Positions 36,981 to 47,829 of a stretch of 63,103 bases of DNA are shown here, in pieces. Positions within the stretch are counted from its first letter, which is position 1. Each line of letters opens with the position of its first letter. The stretch is taken from positions 1 through 63,103 of the forward strand of contig NZ_JXJT01000010.1 in NCBI RefSeq assembly GCF_002441885.1, written 5' to 3'. The DNA is from Pseudolactococcus chungangensis CAU 28 = DSM 22330 (GTDB lineage: Bacteria; Bacillota; Bacilli; Lactobacillales; Streptococcaceae). The notes under the pieces are model-generated. The model was given only the letters and a program-made list of their open reading frames with translations, was not told the origin of the DNA and did no database searches. The position numbers were made by a program, and so were the translations under genes.

Positions 36981-39900
36981 GCAAGAAATTGACTTGTTAC
37001 AGAAAGCTGAAATTGGTAAAGAAACACCAAAAACCCCTGAGCAAATTGAGGCTATTTACCGAACAGGAACAAATATTTTAGTTTCAGCATCTGCAGGTTC
37101 AGGGAAAACATTTGTCATGACTGAGCGAATTATCAATTTGATTTTGAATGGTGTATCAGTCAAAAATTTGTTTATTTCAACATTTACTAATAAAGCAGCA
37201 GCTGAATTAAAACTACGATTAGATAAAAAGATTAGAGAAACACGTGCTAATGAAAACTCATTTGAAAAGAAACAGCTATTGACAATTGCGTTACAAGAAT
37301 TGTCAACTGCTGACATCGGGACAATGGATAGCTTTACACTTAAGTTTCTAAAAGAAAATTTCTACCTTAAAAATTTGGATCCAACTTTTAGATTGTTAGT
37401 TGATAGTACGGAACAGGAAGTGATTAAACGAGATATCTTTGATCAATTAGTAGAACGGTCATTAGAAGGAACAGGTATCCTGAGTAAAGAACGATTTACA
37501 AAGGTGATAAATAATTTTTCAACTGATCGTAAAATTGATGCATTCTATCAAGCATTGAATAAAATTAACACTTTTGCTGACAGCCTAGAAAATCCAATTG
37601 ATTGGCTAGAAAATGATTTTTTAAATGGTTTTTCTAACTTTAAAAACTTTTCAGACTTACCAGATTCATTTACAAATGGTTTACAAGAAAGCTTACAAGA
37701 AATTTATATTGCACTTCAGGAGAATTTATCCTCTGGCGTTATTTCAGGTCCAGCAAAAGTAAACAACACTGAGGAATTTTTGGGGAACTTTGAGTATTTG
37801 AGAGACTGTCTGAATCAGAAAAAATTCCAAAAATTTACTGAAATGTATCGTCAACTCAAGTTTCAGTTTGTACCAAATGCTAATAATAAAGAAAATCGTG
37901 ATGAAGTAGTTGAAGCACAAAAATTGAGTTTAAAAACGCTGATTGCTACGAATAAAGCACGACTTGATCAGTTTATAGATGCCATTAAGCATCAAGAAAT
38001 AATTGAAAAATATCATCATTTAGCTAGTGAGTTGACAAGTGATTTACAGGTTGTTGCTTTAGCATTTTACCAACATTATCACGACTATAAACTCAAAAAT
38101 GCCTGCCTTGAATATGCTGATGTGACCCATTTAACGATTGAGATTTTGCAAGAACATGAGGAGTTACGTGTCGTCTATCAAAAACAATATTTCGAGATCA
38201 TGGTTGACGAGTACCAAGATACTAATCATCTGCAAGAAGCAATGTTACGACTACTTTCTAACAGCCATAATTGTTTTATGGTAGGAGATGTTAAACAGTC
38301 TATCTATGGTTTTAGATTAGCCGATCCTTCACTTTTTATGAGTAAGTATGAGGCCTACCAACAGCCTAATGCAGATGGTAAATTGATCAGATTAAAAGAA
38401 AACTTCCGTTCTTATCCTGAAGTCATTCATTTTACTAATCATATCTTTGAACATTTGATGGATAAACAGATTGGTGAGATGGTCTATGGCCTGCAAGAAA
38501 AATTAGTTGTTGGCAATCCTAAGCTAGCTCAAAAAAGGTCGCCTGATTTAACGGCTGAACTTTTGATTTATAAGGATGAAAAAAATACTAGTTCAGAAAC
38601 TGATGATGCAGTAACGATAGATGAACTGGTCGTTACTGCCCAAGCCATTCGTCAACTTATCAGTAACGGTACACAACCAAAAGATATTGTGATTTTGGTT
38701 AGAAGCAAAACTAGTAATGCTGAAATTGAACGTGTCTTGCAGTCGTTTGATATTCCTGTTGTCTTGGATGAAGGGAAAATGAATTATTTGCAATCAATGG
38801 AGGTCTTAGTCATGTTAGATATACTAAGAGCCATTGATAATCCCTTGTTTGATCTATCATTTGTCGCTCTTCTCAAATCACCTCTATTCGATTTTAGTGA
38901 AAATGATTTGACAATTATCAGTTTGCAAGCCTCAAATGATTTTAATTTCTATGACAAATATCAAAAAGCTTATCAGAAAAATGGTCTAAAATCAGATTTA
39001 ATTGACAGTAAACTATTAGCTAAATTGCAACACTTTAATGACCTGTTTAGCAAATGGTGTCAACTTGCACACCAGGAAAGTTTACATAGTTTGATTTGGA
39101 AAATCTATCGAGATACCCATTATTATGACTATGTTGGTGGTATGAAAAATGGTCAATTACGCCAAGCTAATTTAGCTGCTTTAGCAGATAGAGCCGCTGC
39201 TTATGAATCATCCGGATATAAAGGTCTGTTCCAATTCATCAAAATGATTGACAGTTTTATGTCAAGTCAAAATGATTTAGCTGCTGTCAATGTTTCTTTA
39301 CCAAGTGATGCTGTTCGTGTGATGACCATTCATAAATCAAAAGGGCTAGAGTTCCCATACGTCTTTCTAATGAATGTCAGTAAGAAATTCAATACAAAAG
39401 ATTTAACGAGCGACTTAATTCTATCCAGAAAAAATGGTGCGGGGATTAGTTTTTTAGCTGATTTTAAAAAAGAAATCGATACTGATTTTCCATATGCCAT
39501 GGTCAAGATGCCGACTTTACCCCAGATGGCAAACGCCCTAGAAAAAGAATACCAGGCTTTAGCTGAAGAGATGCGGATGCTTTATGTCGCGTTTACACGA
39601 GCTGTCAATAAGATTTACATGATTGGGAAGGTAGAGGCATCAAAACTGGATGAAGACAATCAGTTCATCGCTTATCAAACAGCTGCTTTTGATGAAAATG
39701 GTATATTAGAAGATACAATTAGAAAATCTAGTCAAGGTTATCTTAATTGGATTTTGGGGATTTATCAAGCCACAACAGAAAAAGCGACAATTGGTCTTAA
39801 AGTTCGTGTGATTGAAGATGCTGACTTGCAAGACATGATACCTGTCAATCAAAAAAATCAATTGTCTTTTGAAACTTTACTGAAGGAGTCAAAACAGTAT

Positions 39901-40617
39901 GATGGTGCAATGGCAACAATTGAGGATGTAAAATTAGCGAAACAAATTTTAGATTCTACTCAAATCTTAAATAACAAATATGCAGCTGGTATTCAATTAC
40001 CGACCATTCAAACACCTAGTCAAATCAAGAAACGTTACGAACATTTGATTTCAGAACAGGATGTAGTTGTTAGTAATATTCCGAAATACTCTCAGTTTGA
40101 ATTTTTAAAAACTGACAAAAAAGTATCACCGACAGAATTAGGCTCGGCTATTCATGAATTGATGCAGTCACTTGATTTTTCAAATGTTACACGTGAAACA
40201 TTAAGTCAGACTATTCAAACGCTATCTGTCCGAGATGAAGTCAAACAAAAAATTAAGATAGCACAGATTTCAAGTTTATTTGAGACGGATTTTGGTCAAA
40301 TGATGGTTGCATATCATAAACAAATGACGCGTGAAGCACCTTTTTCAATGTTGAAAACAGACCATGTTTCAGGCGAGCAATACGTGATCCGGGGAATTAT
40401 TGATGGTTTTATTAAGTTATCGGACAAAATAATCCTGTTTGACTATAAGACTGATCATTTTACAAGTCTAGAGGATATTCCTCAAATTAAAGCACGTTAT
40501 CAGATACAAATGGATCTATATGCAGAAAGTCTTTCTACCGCGTTTAAGTCAGATAAGATTGAGCAATATTTAATTCTATTAGGGGGACCAGATAAGGTTT
40601 ACATTGAGCAACTTTAA
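36964..40617 (+). CDS. rexA: ATP-dependent helicase/nuclease subunit RexA (AddA)
   Basis: 1217 residues. UvrD/SF1A helicase: Walker A SASAGSGKTFVMTERI near residue 40, motif Ia FTNKAAAEL, Walker B MVDEYQDTNHLQE, motif III GDVKQSIYGFR, motif V MTIHKSKGLEFPYVF, motif VI MLYVAFTRAVNK; C-terminal nuclease GIIDGFIKLSDKIILFDYKTDHF. Partner of RexB, translationally coupled. AGGAGG-like site inside the end of rexB. Confidence 0.97.
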   Translation: MRQLTEQEIDLLQKAEIGKETPKTPEQIEAIYRTGTNILVSASAGSGKTFVMTERIINLILNGVSVKNLFISTFTNKAAAELKLRLDKKIRETRANENSFEKKQLLTIALQELSTADIGTMDSFTLKFLKENFYLKNLDPTFRLLVDSTEQEVIKRDIFDQLVERSLEGTGILSKERFTKVINNFSTDRKIDAFYQALNKINTFADSLENPIDWLENDFLNGFSNFKNFSDLPDSFTNGLQESLQEIYIALQENLSSGVISGPAKVNNTEEFLGNFEYLRDCLNQKKFQKFTEMYRQLKFQFVPNANNKENRDEVVEAQKLSLKTLIATNKARLDQFIDAIKHQEIIEKYHHLASELTSDLQVVALAFYQHYHDYKLKNACLEYADVTHLTIEILQEHEELRVVYQKQYFEIMVDEYQDTNHLQEAMLRLLSNSHNCFMVGDVKQSIYGFRLADPSLFMSKYEAYQQPNADGKLIRLKENFRSYPEVIHFTNHIFEHLMDKQIGEMVYGLQEKLVVGNPKLAQKRSPDLTAELLIYKDEKNTSSETDDAVTIDELVVTAQAIRQLISNGTQPKDIVILVRSKTSNAEIERVLQSFDIPVVLDEGKMNYLQSMEVLVMLDILRAIDNPLFDLSFVALLKSPLFDFSENDLTIISLQASNDFNFYDKYQKAYQKNGLKSDLIDSKLLAKLQHFNDLFSKWCQLAHQESLHSLIWKIYRDTHYYDYVGGMKNGQLRQANLAALADRAAAYESSGYKGLFQFIKMIDSFMSSQNDLAAVNVSLPSDAVRVMTIHKSKGLEFPYVFLMNVSKKFNTKDLTSDLILSRKNGAGISFLADFKKEIDTDFPYAMVKMPTLPQMANALEKEYQALAEEMRMLYVAFTRAVNKIYMIGKVEASKLDEDNQFIAYQTAAFDENGILEDTIRKSSQGYLNWILGIYQATTEKATIGLKVRVIEDADLQDMIPVNQKNQLSFETLLKESKQYDGAMATIEDVKLAKQILDSTQILNNKYAAGIQLPTIQTPSQIKKRYEHLISEQDVVVSNIPKYSQFEFLKTDKKVSPTELGSAIHELMQSLDFSNVTRETLSQTIQTLSVRDEVKQKIKIAQISSLFETDFGQMMVAYHKQMTREAPFSMLKTDHVSGEQYVIRGIIDGFIKLSDKIILFDYKTDHFTSLEDIPQIKARYQIQMDLYAESLSTAFKSDKIEQYLILLGGPDKVYIEQL

Positions 40618-40662
40618 AAAGCACAAGTATACATCATGTTTGAAGTATGCTTGTGCTTTTTT
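40616..40662. terminator. bidirectional terminator between convergent rexA and murJ-like genes
   Basis: AAAGCACAAGTATAC pairs with GTATGCTTGTGCTTT (one G-U pair), 11-12 nt loop, T run on one side and A run on the other. This also marks one edge of the inverted gene block. Confidence 0.9.
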
Positions 40663-42115
40663 AATTTAAGAAATCTTTCGGATTCACATTGAACACTTTG
40701 AAAAAGGTTGCAGCACCTAACCCACTTAAAATCGTTAGCTTGAAAAGCGCTAACCAGCGTTCACTAATTGTAAGAATATGATTACCTAACATAACGACAG
40801 CTCCCATCATCAAAATGGCGAACCAAAACTGAAAGTTAAATAATTGTCGAGGTAATTTTCTACTGTATAGACTGTAAAAAATGAGAACTAAGAGTAAACT
40901 GATAAGACTGGATAAGGCAGAACCGTTTAAACCATATAAGACAGTTAATGGGTAAACACTCACTAATTTTAATACTAGCCCACTTAATAAAATCAAACCC
41001 GACATTTTATTTTTTCCCACCAAGAATAAATCATGATGATAAAGTTGGATCATTGAAATGATAGGGATTTGACACACAAAAATCTGTAAACTTAGCACAT
41101 GTGCATGACTTTTAAAAAGAACATCGTTCATTTCTGGTAGTAAAATGACAAGACCAACTGTTAAAGCGATTGCTAAGTATGTGACATTATCCCAGATTTT
41201 TTTAGAGATTTGCTTATCTCTTGTCAACTTAGGAAGACTATCAGTCAAAATTGATGTGGTAAAGACTAAACCTAATTGTAAGAAAGGTTGACCACGATCA
41301 TAAATACCTTTTAAAATTTCTGCTTGATTTGATGTCTTGACTTGAGGCAGATGCATCAAAGCATTTTTTACAAAGAAAACATCAATCATCTGTAAAATGA
41401 GCATATAAATCATAAAAAAAGTAAAGACAAGTGAGGATAGACCGAATTTTTGAATAATTTTACGTTTAGGTTGTAGGGCTGTCAAGTTTGTAAACAATCC
41501 TTGGAATTTAAAGGGGCTAGAAAGCATTAGGTAGACAAGCGCAACAAGTCCACCAATAAAAGAGCCTAGCATGGCTAAGAAAGAAATTGCATAAACATTA
41601 GTTGACAATCTTGTGAACATTAGTGCAGCACAAATAATTAAGACAACGCGTACAGATTGCTCAATAACTTGAGAGACAGCAGTTGTCACCATATCTTGTT
41701 TTGCTTGTGCACGACCTCGATATAAAGATAGAAAAGGTACTAATAAAAGTGGTAAAATGGCCATCACAAATGGTCCCGCTAATTTTTCTTGTCCCATCAA
41801 TTTTGAAATAGGTTGACTCAAAAGTGTCAAGACAACAAAACTTAAAACAGATAGTATAAGAGAAAGTTGGAAAAATTGATGAGTCTCTTCTTTGGGCTGA
41901 TTTGCAGAATGAATCAAGCTAGACAAAAAATTAGGCAAGGCAATCAAGGATAGAGTGGTAATGATGGCGTAAAAAGGATAGACCTGTTGAAAGGCATAAA
42001 AGCCTTGATCGCCAACTAAATTTTGATAAGGAAAACGGTAAAGTGCAGCGAGGATCTTAGATAAAAATCCTGCGAGTGCTAGAACACTTGCCCCTTTAAT
42101 TGCCAGTTTTTTCAT
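40661..42115 (-). CDS. MOP-superfamily lipid flippase (YabM/MurJ-like)
   Basis: About 484 residues with twelve or more spans; N-terminus [21 protein letters not shown], then ALYRFPYQNLVGDQGFYAFQ, and loop YRGRAQAKQDMVTTAVSQVIEQ, characteristic of the PST/MurJ/SpoVB group that flips lipid-linked wall precursors. In Bacillus the relative yabM lies between mfd and yabO. Start unsure: ATG at 42115 (GAG seven bases upstream) preferred over ATG 42127 or GTG 42139. Overlaps the end of mfd by about 20 nt. Confidence 0.85.
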   Translation of the reverse strand: MKKLAIKGASVLALAGFLSKILAALYRFPYQNLVGDQGFYAFQQVYPFYAIITTLSLIALPNFLSSLIHSANQPKEETHQFFQLSLILSVLSFVVLTLLSQPISKLMGQEKLAGPFVMAILPLLLVPFLSLYRGRAQAKQDMVTTAVSQVIEQSVRVVLIICAALMFTRLSTNVYAISFLAMLGSFIGGLVALVYLMLSSPFKFQGLFTNLTALQPKRKIIQKFGLSSLVFTFFMIYMLILQMIDVFFVKNALMHLPQVKTSNQAEILKGIYDRGQPFLQLGLVFTTSILTDSLPKLTRDKQISKKIWDNVTYLAIALTVGLVILLPEMNDVLFKSHAHVLSLQIFVCQIPIISMIQLYHHDLFLVGKNKMSGLILLSGLVLKLVSVYPLTVLYGLNGSALSSLISLLLVLIFYSLYSRKLPRQLFNFQFWFAILMMGAVVMLGNHILTISERWLALFKLTILSGLGAATFFKVFNVNPKDFLN

Positions 42116-45100
42116 TGGTTTTCTCATCTCTAATCGCACTCAAACGTTCAGTAAAGGATATGATTTCTGAAAGATATGTGGCTGCTGATAAGTTTCTGAT
42201 ATCAAATCTAATAACCATTTGCCCAGATGTTTCACCAATTTTGGCTTTTAGTTGTGTTTTCGATAAGGCATCAAAATAATCTTGTGGCATAAAAGTATGA
42301 GTTGCTGCTTTACTCATCATGTAAACAATAGTTGTCAACTGTTTGTCAATCTTATCAACAAGTGCTTGGTCAGAAAAATATTTAAGTAAGCCGATTTCAA
42401 GGAGATATGCCACAGTGTCAGGGTATTCACCAAATCTGTCAATCAACTCATCTTGTAAATCTTGATAGTAAGTTCGACTCTCAATTTCCCGAATTCGTTT
42501 ATAAATTTCAATTTTTTGACGTTGATCCGATATATAATCTGAAGGAAGAAAAGCATCAATTTCTAGATTTATTTCAGTATTGGCTTTTCGTGTTTTTCTT
42601 GATTTACCTAAACGTTTGTTGACTGCTTCTTCTAACAATTGTGAATATAAATCAAAGCCAATAGAATCAATAAAGCCAGATTGTTCAGCACCTAAAAGAT
42701 TACCAGCTCCTCGAATTGACAAATCTCGCATGGCAATTTTAAAACCAGATCCTAACTCAGTAAACCCTTTTATGGCATCAAGACGTTTTTCAGAGACATC
42801 AGATAATGATTTTTCTGGCTGATAGGTAAAATAAGCATAGGCTACTCGGTTAGAGCGTCCAACCCGTCCACGGAGTTGATAAAGCTGAGATAAGCCCATA
42901 TGATCTGCATTTTCAACAAATAGTGTATTGGCATTAGGAATATCTACACCAGTTTCAATAATTGTTGTTGCAACTAAAACATCATATTCACCATTGATAA
43001 AGTCAAGTAGCGTATTTTCAAGTTGTACTTCACTGAGTTGACCATGAATGAAACCAATGCGTGCTTCAGGGATTAGTTCTGAAATTTGTGATACTTTTTG
43101 CTCAATCGTGTCAACGCGATTGTAAATGTAGAATACTTGCCCCCCACGAGACATTTCTCTTAAGACAGCATCTCGAAGGACACTATAATTAGTTTCCATG
43201 ACATAGGTTTGAACTGGGTAACGGTTAGTTGGCGGTGTTTCAATTACTGATAAATCACGAATTCCCATCATAGACATATGTAATGTTCTAGGAATTGGAG
43301 TGGCTGTCAAAGTTAAGACATCCACTTGTGTTTTTAGCTCTTTCAAACGCTCTTTGTGTTTGACACCGAAACGTTGTTCTTCATCTATAATCATCAAACC
43401 AAGATCGAAAAACGTGACATCTTTTGATAGTAAACGATGTGTTCCAATGACTAAATCAATGCGATCCTTTTTAAGTTTATCTAAAATATCGGCTTGTTCT
43501 TTTTTAGTTTGAAAACGTGACATGACAGCGATATTGACACCAAAATCATTAAAGCGTTCACGAAAATTATTATAGTGTTGTTCAGCTAAAACAGTTGTTG
43601 GTACTAAAATGGCTACTTGTTTATGATTGTTGATTGCTTTAAAAGCTGCACGCATGGCTACTTCTGTTTTGCCAAATCCAACGTCACCAACTAGCAATCG
43701 GTCCATCGGACGCTCACGTTCCATGTCTTTTTTGATTTCGATTACAGAGCGAAGTTGATCATCTGTTTCGGTATAGGCAAAAGCCTCATCAAATTCATGT
43801 TGATTATCATCATCTGGTGAAAAAGCAAAACCACGTTGACTTTCTCGAGCAGCATAGAGTTTAATCAAATCTTCTGAAATGTCTTCGATTTGTTTCGTGA
43901 CAGACTTGACAGTTCGTTTCCAACGTCCATCATTTAACTTATTAATTTTAGGTGGTTTACCTTCACCTGCTGTATATTTGGTGAGCAATTCAACCTGGTC
44001 AACAGGAATCGAAATGGTATCATTGTTTTGATATTGAATTGTTAAGTAATCACGATGAATTCCTGAAATTTCAATCGTTTCTAATCCAAGGTATTTACCA
44101 ATACCATGTGTTTGATGAACAACATAATCACCTACTTCTAATTCATTATAGTCTTGTAAACGTTCGGCATTGGTAATGTTTAATCGTTTGGTACGACGTT
44201 TTTTAGTTTTGCCAAAGATCTCAGTTTCTGTAATGACAGCTATTTTTTCATCGAGCAGATTGAAACCATTTGTCAAGTTTAGGTTGATAATATTGACAAC
44301 TTTAGATTGGAGTTCATCAACCTGTGTCAATGCAAAGGAAATGTCAATATCGTGTAAATCTCTTGTTAATTTCGTTTCTTTTTCTTTTGATACAGCAAGG
44401 ATAACAGTGTAATCTGTTTTAATGAAATGCGCTAACTCAACTTGTAGTAAAGACATCTGACCAAAAAATGCCTGCATACTATGTTGATTAAAGTTATGTA
44501 GAAAATCAAATTTGAGGTTACCTAAACCTTTTTGAAAATTTGAGAAAAAAGTTGCAGGTTTATAATTTCGAAGTTGATGACTATTATCTGCTAAATAGTG
44601 CATGCCATCAATAGAACGACTGAGCAATTTTTCTGATAGCATAAATTCTGCAGTTTCTTGCGTGATTTTATGATCCATTTCATTAATTTTTTGAAAGTCA
44701 TCAATAAAAATTGGTGTATGTTTTGGTAGATAGTCGAATAATGTCCATTGTTGTTCATAGAAAAATTCGCTAAATTTTCTCAAGTCAGCATGATAATTCT
44801 GGTGTTTTGCTGCAGCAATAATTTCAGCTAAGTAAGATCTTTGTTTCTCATCAAGATTAGTCAAACTTGACAAGTAGTTTACACCACGTTCAAAATCAGC
44901 AGCACTCAAAATAAAATCTGAGGATGGTTTGATATTGACTGTATCAAGTTCCTGTAAAGAACGTTGATTCTCAACATCAAAATATCTGATGCCATCGATC
45001 TCATCTCCAAAAAACTCAATCCTAATAGGATTTTCAGCATCTAAAGGATAGATGTCTAGGATGTCACCTCGTTTAGAGTATTCACCTGGACTCATGACTC

Positions 45101-45596
45101 GTTGTGTTTTTTCGAAACCGATAGTTGACAACTGATTGATAAGGCCATCGCTATCAATTTCTTGGCCTACTGTAAATAGAAGATTGAATGTTTTAAAACT
45201 AACTGGATTCGGTAGTAAATTGCGTAGAGCAAAAATAGGTATGATTAAAAAACCATCCGCTTGTTTATTTTGTAAAAAAGAAAGCGCATCTAACCGATAG
45301 GCTAAACGCTCTTTACTAGCAACAGCGTATTCTGCAAAAATGTTGTCATCAGAAAAATACTGAAAGACCTTTTCTTCGCCAACAAATTCTGATAAGTCAT
45401 TATAAAGCTCACTTGCATGATATTGATTGTCTGTAATGATAATATATTTATCAGGCTGATGATCGAAAGCAGTCGCCATCAAAAGTGTTTTGATGGTGCC
45501 CTGGATACCGGTGAATAAAGTACGTGTGATTTTATTTTGTTCACGTTGCCATTGTATCAGCGCATGATTTTTTGATAATAAATCTGTAAGTTTCAT
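42096..45596 (-). CDS. mfd: transcription-repair coupling factor
   Basis: 1166 residues. UvrB-like N-terminal domains ([39 protein letters not shown]), CarD-like RNA-polymerase interaction domain ([20 protein letters not shown]), RecG-like translocase with Walker [49 protein letters not shown] and the TRCF C-terminal domain. Removes stalled RNA polymerase and recruits UvrA. 4-nt overlap with pth upstream. Confidence 0.97.
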   Translation of the reverse strand: MKLTDLLSKNHALIQWQREQNKITRTLFTGIQGTIKTLLMATAFDHQPDKYIIITDNQYHASELYNDLSEFVGEEKVFQYFSDDNIFAEYAVASKERLAYRLDALSFLQNKQADGFLIIPIFALRNLLPNPVSFKTFNLLFTVGQEIDSDGLINQLSTIGFEKTQRVMSPGEYSKRGDILDIYPLDAENPIRIEFFGDEIDGIRYFDVENQRSLQELDTVNIKPSSDFILSAADFERGVNYLSSLTNLDEKQRSYLAEIIAAAKHQNYHADLRKFSEFFYEQQWTLFDYLPKHTPIFIDDFQKINEMDHKITQETAEFMLSEKLLSRSIDGMHYLADNSHQLRNYKPATFFSNFQKGLGNLKFDFLHNFNQHSMQAFFGQMSLLQVELAHFIKTDYTVILAVSKEKETKLTRDLHDIDISFALTQVDELQSKVVNIINLNLTNGFNLLDEKIAVITETEIFGKTKKRRTKRLNITNAERLQDYNELEVGDYVVHQTHGIGKYLGLETIEISGIHRDYLTIQYQNNDTISIPVDQVELLTKYTAGEGKPPKINKLNDGRWKRTVKSVTKQIEDISEDLIKLYAARESQRGFAFSPDDDNQHEFDEAFAYTETDDQLRSVIEIKKDMERERPMDRLLVGDVGFGKTEVAMRAAFKAINNHKQVAILVPTTVLAEQHYNNFRERFNDFGVNIAVMSRFQTKKEQADILDKLKKDRIDLVIGTHRLLSKDVTFFDLGLMIIDEEQRFGVKHKERLKELKTQVDVLTLTATPIPRTLHMSMMGIRDLSVIETPPTNRYPVQTYVMETNYSVLRDAVLREMSRGGQVFYIYNRVDTIEQKVSQISELIPEARIGFIHGQLSEVQLENTLLDFINGEYDVLVATTIIETGVDIPNANTLFVENADHMGLSQLYQLRGRVGRSNRVAYAYFTYQPEKSLSDVSEKRLDAIKGFTELGSGFKIAMRDLSIRGAGNLLGAEQSGFIDSIGFDLYSQLLEEAVNKRLGKSRKTRKANTEINLEIDAFLPSDYISDQRQKIEIYKRIREIESRTYYQDLQDELIDRFGEYPDTVAYLLEIGLLKYFSDQALVDKIDKQLTTIVYMMSKAATHTFMPQDYFDALSKTQLKAKIGETSGQMVIRFDIRNLSAATYLSEIISFTERLSAIRDEKTNEKTGN

Positions 45597-46162
45597 CTGT
45601 TAAATTGGTTTCCTGTTTGATTAAAATCATTATTTTCAATGAAAGCTTCTATTGCATCAGCAGCTCGTAAAATACCAAGCTCAGCATCTGCTTTATCTTC
45701 TTGATCAAATTGACCTAAGACATGATTAACAACAGACATACCATGCTTAGGTCTACCAATGCCAATTTTAATCCGTTTAAATTCTTGGCTACCAAGGTGC
45801 GTAATGATTGATTTGATACCATTATGACCACCAGCAGAACCTTTCTGACGAAGTCTAAGTTTACCAACCATCATATCAAGATCATCATAAATGACAATTA
45901 AATCGTCTGCTGTTAGGCCATTATAAGCTAAAAGCGGTTTAACAGACTTACCTGATTCATTCATAAAAGTTACTGGTTTAACTAGTATGATTTTTTCACC
46001 GTTACTAAAAGTAGAGGCAATATCGGCTATGAAAGTTTTATCTCGTTTAAATGTCAGGTTTAAACGACTTGCCATAACATCTAAAACGTTAAAACCAATA
46101 TTATGTTTAGTGTGGGCATACTTGTCACCAGGGTTTCCTAGCCCCACAATCATTTTTGTCAT
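45593..46162 (-). CDS. pth: peptidyl-tRNA hydrolase
   Basis: 189 residues: [22 protein letters not shown] (catalytic His in KHNIG), [34 protein letters not shown] and [21 protein letters not shown], typical of bacterial Pth. Recycles peptidyl-tRNA. Classic ychF-pth-mfd order, but transcribed towards the origin here. AAAGGAATG ribosome site. Confidence 0.97.
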   Translation of the reverse strand: MTKMIVGLGNPGDKYAHTKHNIGFNVLDVMASRLNLTFKRDKTFIADIASTFSNGEKIILVKPVTFMNESGKSVKPLLAYNGLTADDLIVIYDDLDMMVGKLRLRQKGSAGGHNGIKSIITHLGSQEFKRIKIGIGRPKHGMSVVNHVLGQFDQEDKADAELGILRAADAIEAFIENNDFNQTGNQFNR

Positions 46163-46218
46163 GTTGACATTCCTTTCTTCTATTTCACTTTATGAAATCT
46201 TGAAACTTGACTTATTAC

Positions 46219-46261
46219 GGGTGATTTCATTCAAACAGGGGATGTGTGAATGAAATCACCC
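46219..46261. repeat. 15-bp perfect inverted repeat at the pth 5' end
   Basis: GGGTGATTTCATTCA (46219-46233) pairs with 46247-46261 across a 13-nt loop, without a T run. A promoter-like TTGTCA...TAAAAT (minus strand, about 46265-46295) lies just upstream, so the hairpin would sit at the very 5' end of the pth mRNA: a stabiliser or an operator. Confidence 0.55.
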
Positions 46262-46321
46262 AAAGTATTTTACAGTAAGTTGACACTTAATTGACAAATG
46301 ATTTACAAAATTGTAAACGTC

Positions 46322-46350
46322 AAAAAAGACTGAAATCAACATTTCAGCTT
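46322..46350 (-). terminator. ychF terminator
   Basis: Minus strand GCTGAAAT-GTTG-ATTTCAGT stem followed by a T run, 15 nt after the ychF stop. Confidence 0.8.
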
Positions 46351-46364
46351 CTTGATTATTTAAA

Positions 46365-47480
46365 TTAGACATTAAAGCGAAATTCTAGAATATCACCATC
46401 TTGAACAACATATTCCTTACCTTCTTCACGGAGGCGACCAGCTTCTTTGACTGCTTTTTCAGACCCGTATTTGATTAAATCATCATAAGACATAGTAACA
46501 GCACGGATGAAACCTTTTTCAAAATCTGAATGGATAATGCCTGCTGCTCCAGGTGCTTTGATACCACGTTTGAAAGTCCAGGCTCGTACTTCTTTTTCAC
46601 CTGCTGTAAAGTAAGTGCCAAGTCCAAGTAAATGATAGGCAGATTGTGTCAACTTGTCAACGCCTGATTCAGTTAAGCCAATTGCTTCAAGAAACTCAGC
46701 TTTTTCATCGTTTTCAAGTTCAGCAATTTCTTCCTCAACACGTGCAGAGATAACTACTGTATCAGCGTTTTCCGTTTCAGCAAAGTCACGGATTTGTTTG
46801 ACATAATCAATATTGTCAGGATCACCCACTTCATCTTCTGAAACATTGGCTACATATAAGACAGGTTTAGTTGTTAATAAAAAGAGTGACTTGACAACTT
46901 TTAGTTCGTCTTCTTCAAAGTCAACTGTTCGAGCAGATTTGCCAGCTTCAAGTACAGGTTTAATTTTTTCTAAAACCTTAAATTCAAGTACGGCATCCTT
47001 ATCTTTTTGAGTACGCGCAATTTTCTCAACACGTGCGTAACGTTTGTTGACAGACTCTAAATCAGCTAAAATCAATTCTAGGTTAATCGTGTCAATATCA
47101 GCTATCGGGTCGACAAAGTCACTTTCACGTCCTTGCTCACGCATGACATTTTCATCATCAAAAGCACGAACTACATGAACAATGGCGTCTACTTCCCGAA
47201 TGTTGGCCAAAAATTTGTTACCGAGACCTTCACCCTTAGAGGCGCCTTTGACAATCCCCGCGATATCTGTAAATTCAAATGTTGTTGGAACAGTTTTTTT
47301 AGGTTTGATGAGTTCAGTAATTTTATTGAGACGTTCATCAGGAACTTCGACGGTGCCTACATTAGGGTCAATCGTTGCAAAAGGATAGTTGGCTGCTTCT
47401 GCTCCTGCTTGTGTGATTGCATTAAAAAGAGTTGATTTTCCAACGTTTGGTAAACCAACGATGCCTGCTGTTAAAGCCAT
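46365..47480 (-). CDS. ychF: redox-regulated ATPase YchF (OLA1 family)
   Basis: 371 residues: P-loop [16 protein letters not shown]2/G3 [20 protein letters not shown], the altered G4 region (YVANVSEDE) of this ATP-preferring family, coiled-coil middle, and C-terminal TGS domain ([20 protein letters not shown]). Ribosome-associated P-loop ATPase. Followed by its own terminator, so pth downstream is a separate unit. Confidence 0.96.
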   Translation of the reverse strand: MALTAGIVGLPNVGKSTLFNAITQAGAEAANYPFATIDPNVGTVEVPDERLNKITELIKPKKTVPTTFEFTDIAGIVKGASKGEGLGNKFLANIREVDAIVHVVRAFDDENVMREQGRESDFVDPIADIDTINLELILADLESVNKRYARVEKIARTQKDKDAVLEFKVLEKIKPVLEAGKSARTVDFEEDELKVVKSLFLLTTKPVLYVANVSEDEVGDPDNIDYVKQIRDFAETENADTVVISARVEEEIAELENDEKAEFLEAIGLTESGVDKLTQSAYHLLGLGTYFTAGEKEVRAWTFKRGIKAPGAAGIIHSDFEKGFIRAVTMSYDDLIKYGSEKAVKEAGRLREEGKEYVVQDGDILEFRFNV

Positions 47481-47531
47481 AATTTAGATGTTGAGCTGTC
47501 AGTGATGAAAATAACAGCCCAATCTCCTTTC

Positions 47532-47726
47532 TTAGTCAAGTATTTTTTTTATTTTTTTATTAAAATCATTGCGTGGCATCAAGACGATGTGGTCACAATT
47601 GGTACAACGAATCTTAATGTCAGCGCCTAATCTCACAATTTCCCAGTGATTAGCTTTTTTTCCAGTTGATTTGACGACACAAGCGTGTGGTTTTTTCATT
47701 TCAACAAAATCACCTAACTCGTACAT
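47532..47726 (-). CDS. DUF951 family small protein (YyzM-like)
   Basis: 64 residues from the ATG at 47726, which has GGAGG five bases upstream; a frame reaching back to 47741 contains that site. Sequence MYELGDFVEMKKPHACVVKS followed by WEIVRLGADIKIRCTNCDHI is the DUF951 pattern, with a CxxC that may bind zinc. In streptococci this gene lies between dnaN and ychF; it keeps its link to ychF here. Confidence 0.93.
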   Translation of the reverse strand: MYELGDFVEMKKPHACVVKSTGKKANHWEIVRLGADIKIRCTNCDHIVLMPRNDFNKKIKKILD

Positions 47727-47829
47727 TGACACCTCCATCACGATGAAACATTTTCAATACATTCTAACAAAATAACCGCAAAAAAACAACCATCTGGTGC
47801 CAATGGTCGTGGTGATGATGCGTCGTATA

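Noticed and set aside
42116-42139. Upstream GTG/ATG starts for the flippase gene
   Set aside because: ATG at 42115 has the better-spaced purine stretch and gives the usual short basic N-terminus; the earlier starts cannot be excluded.
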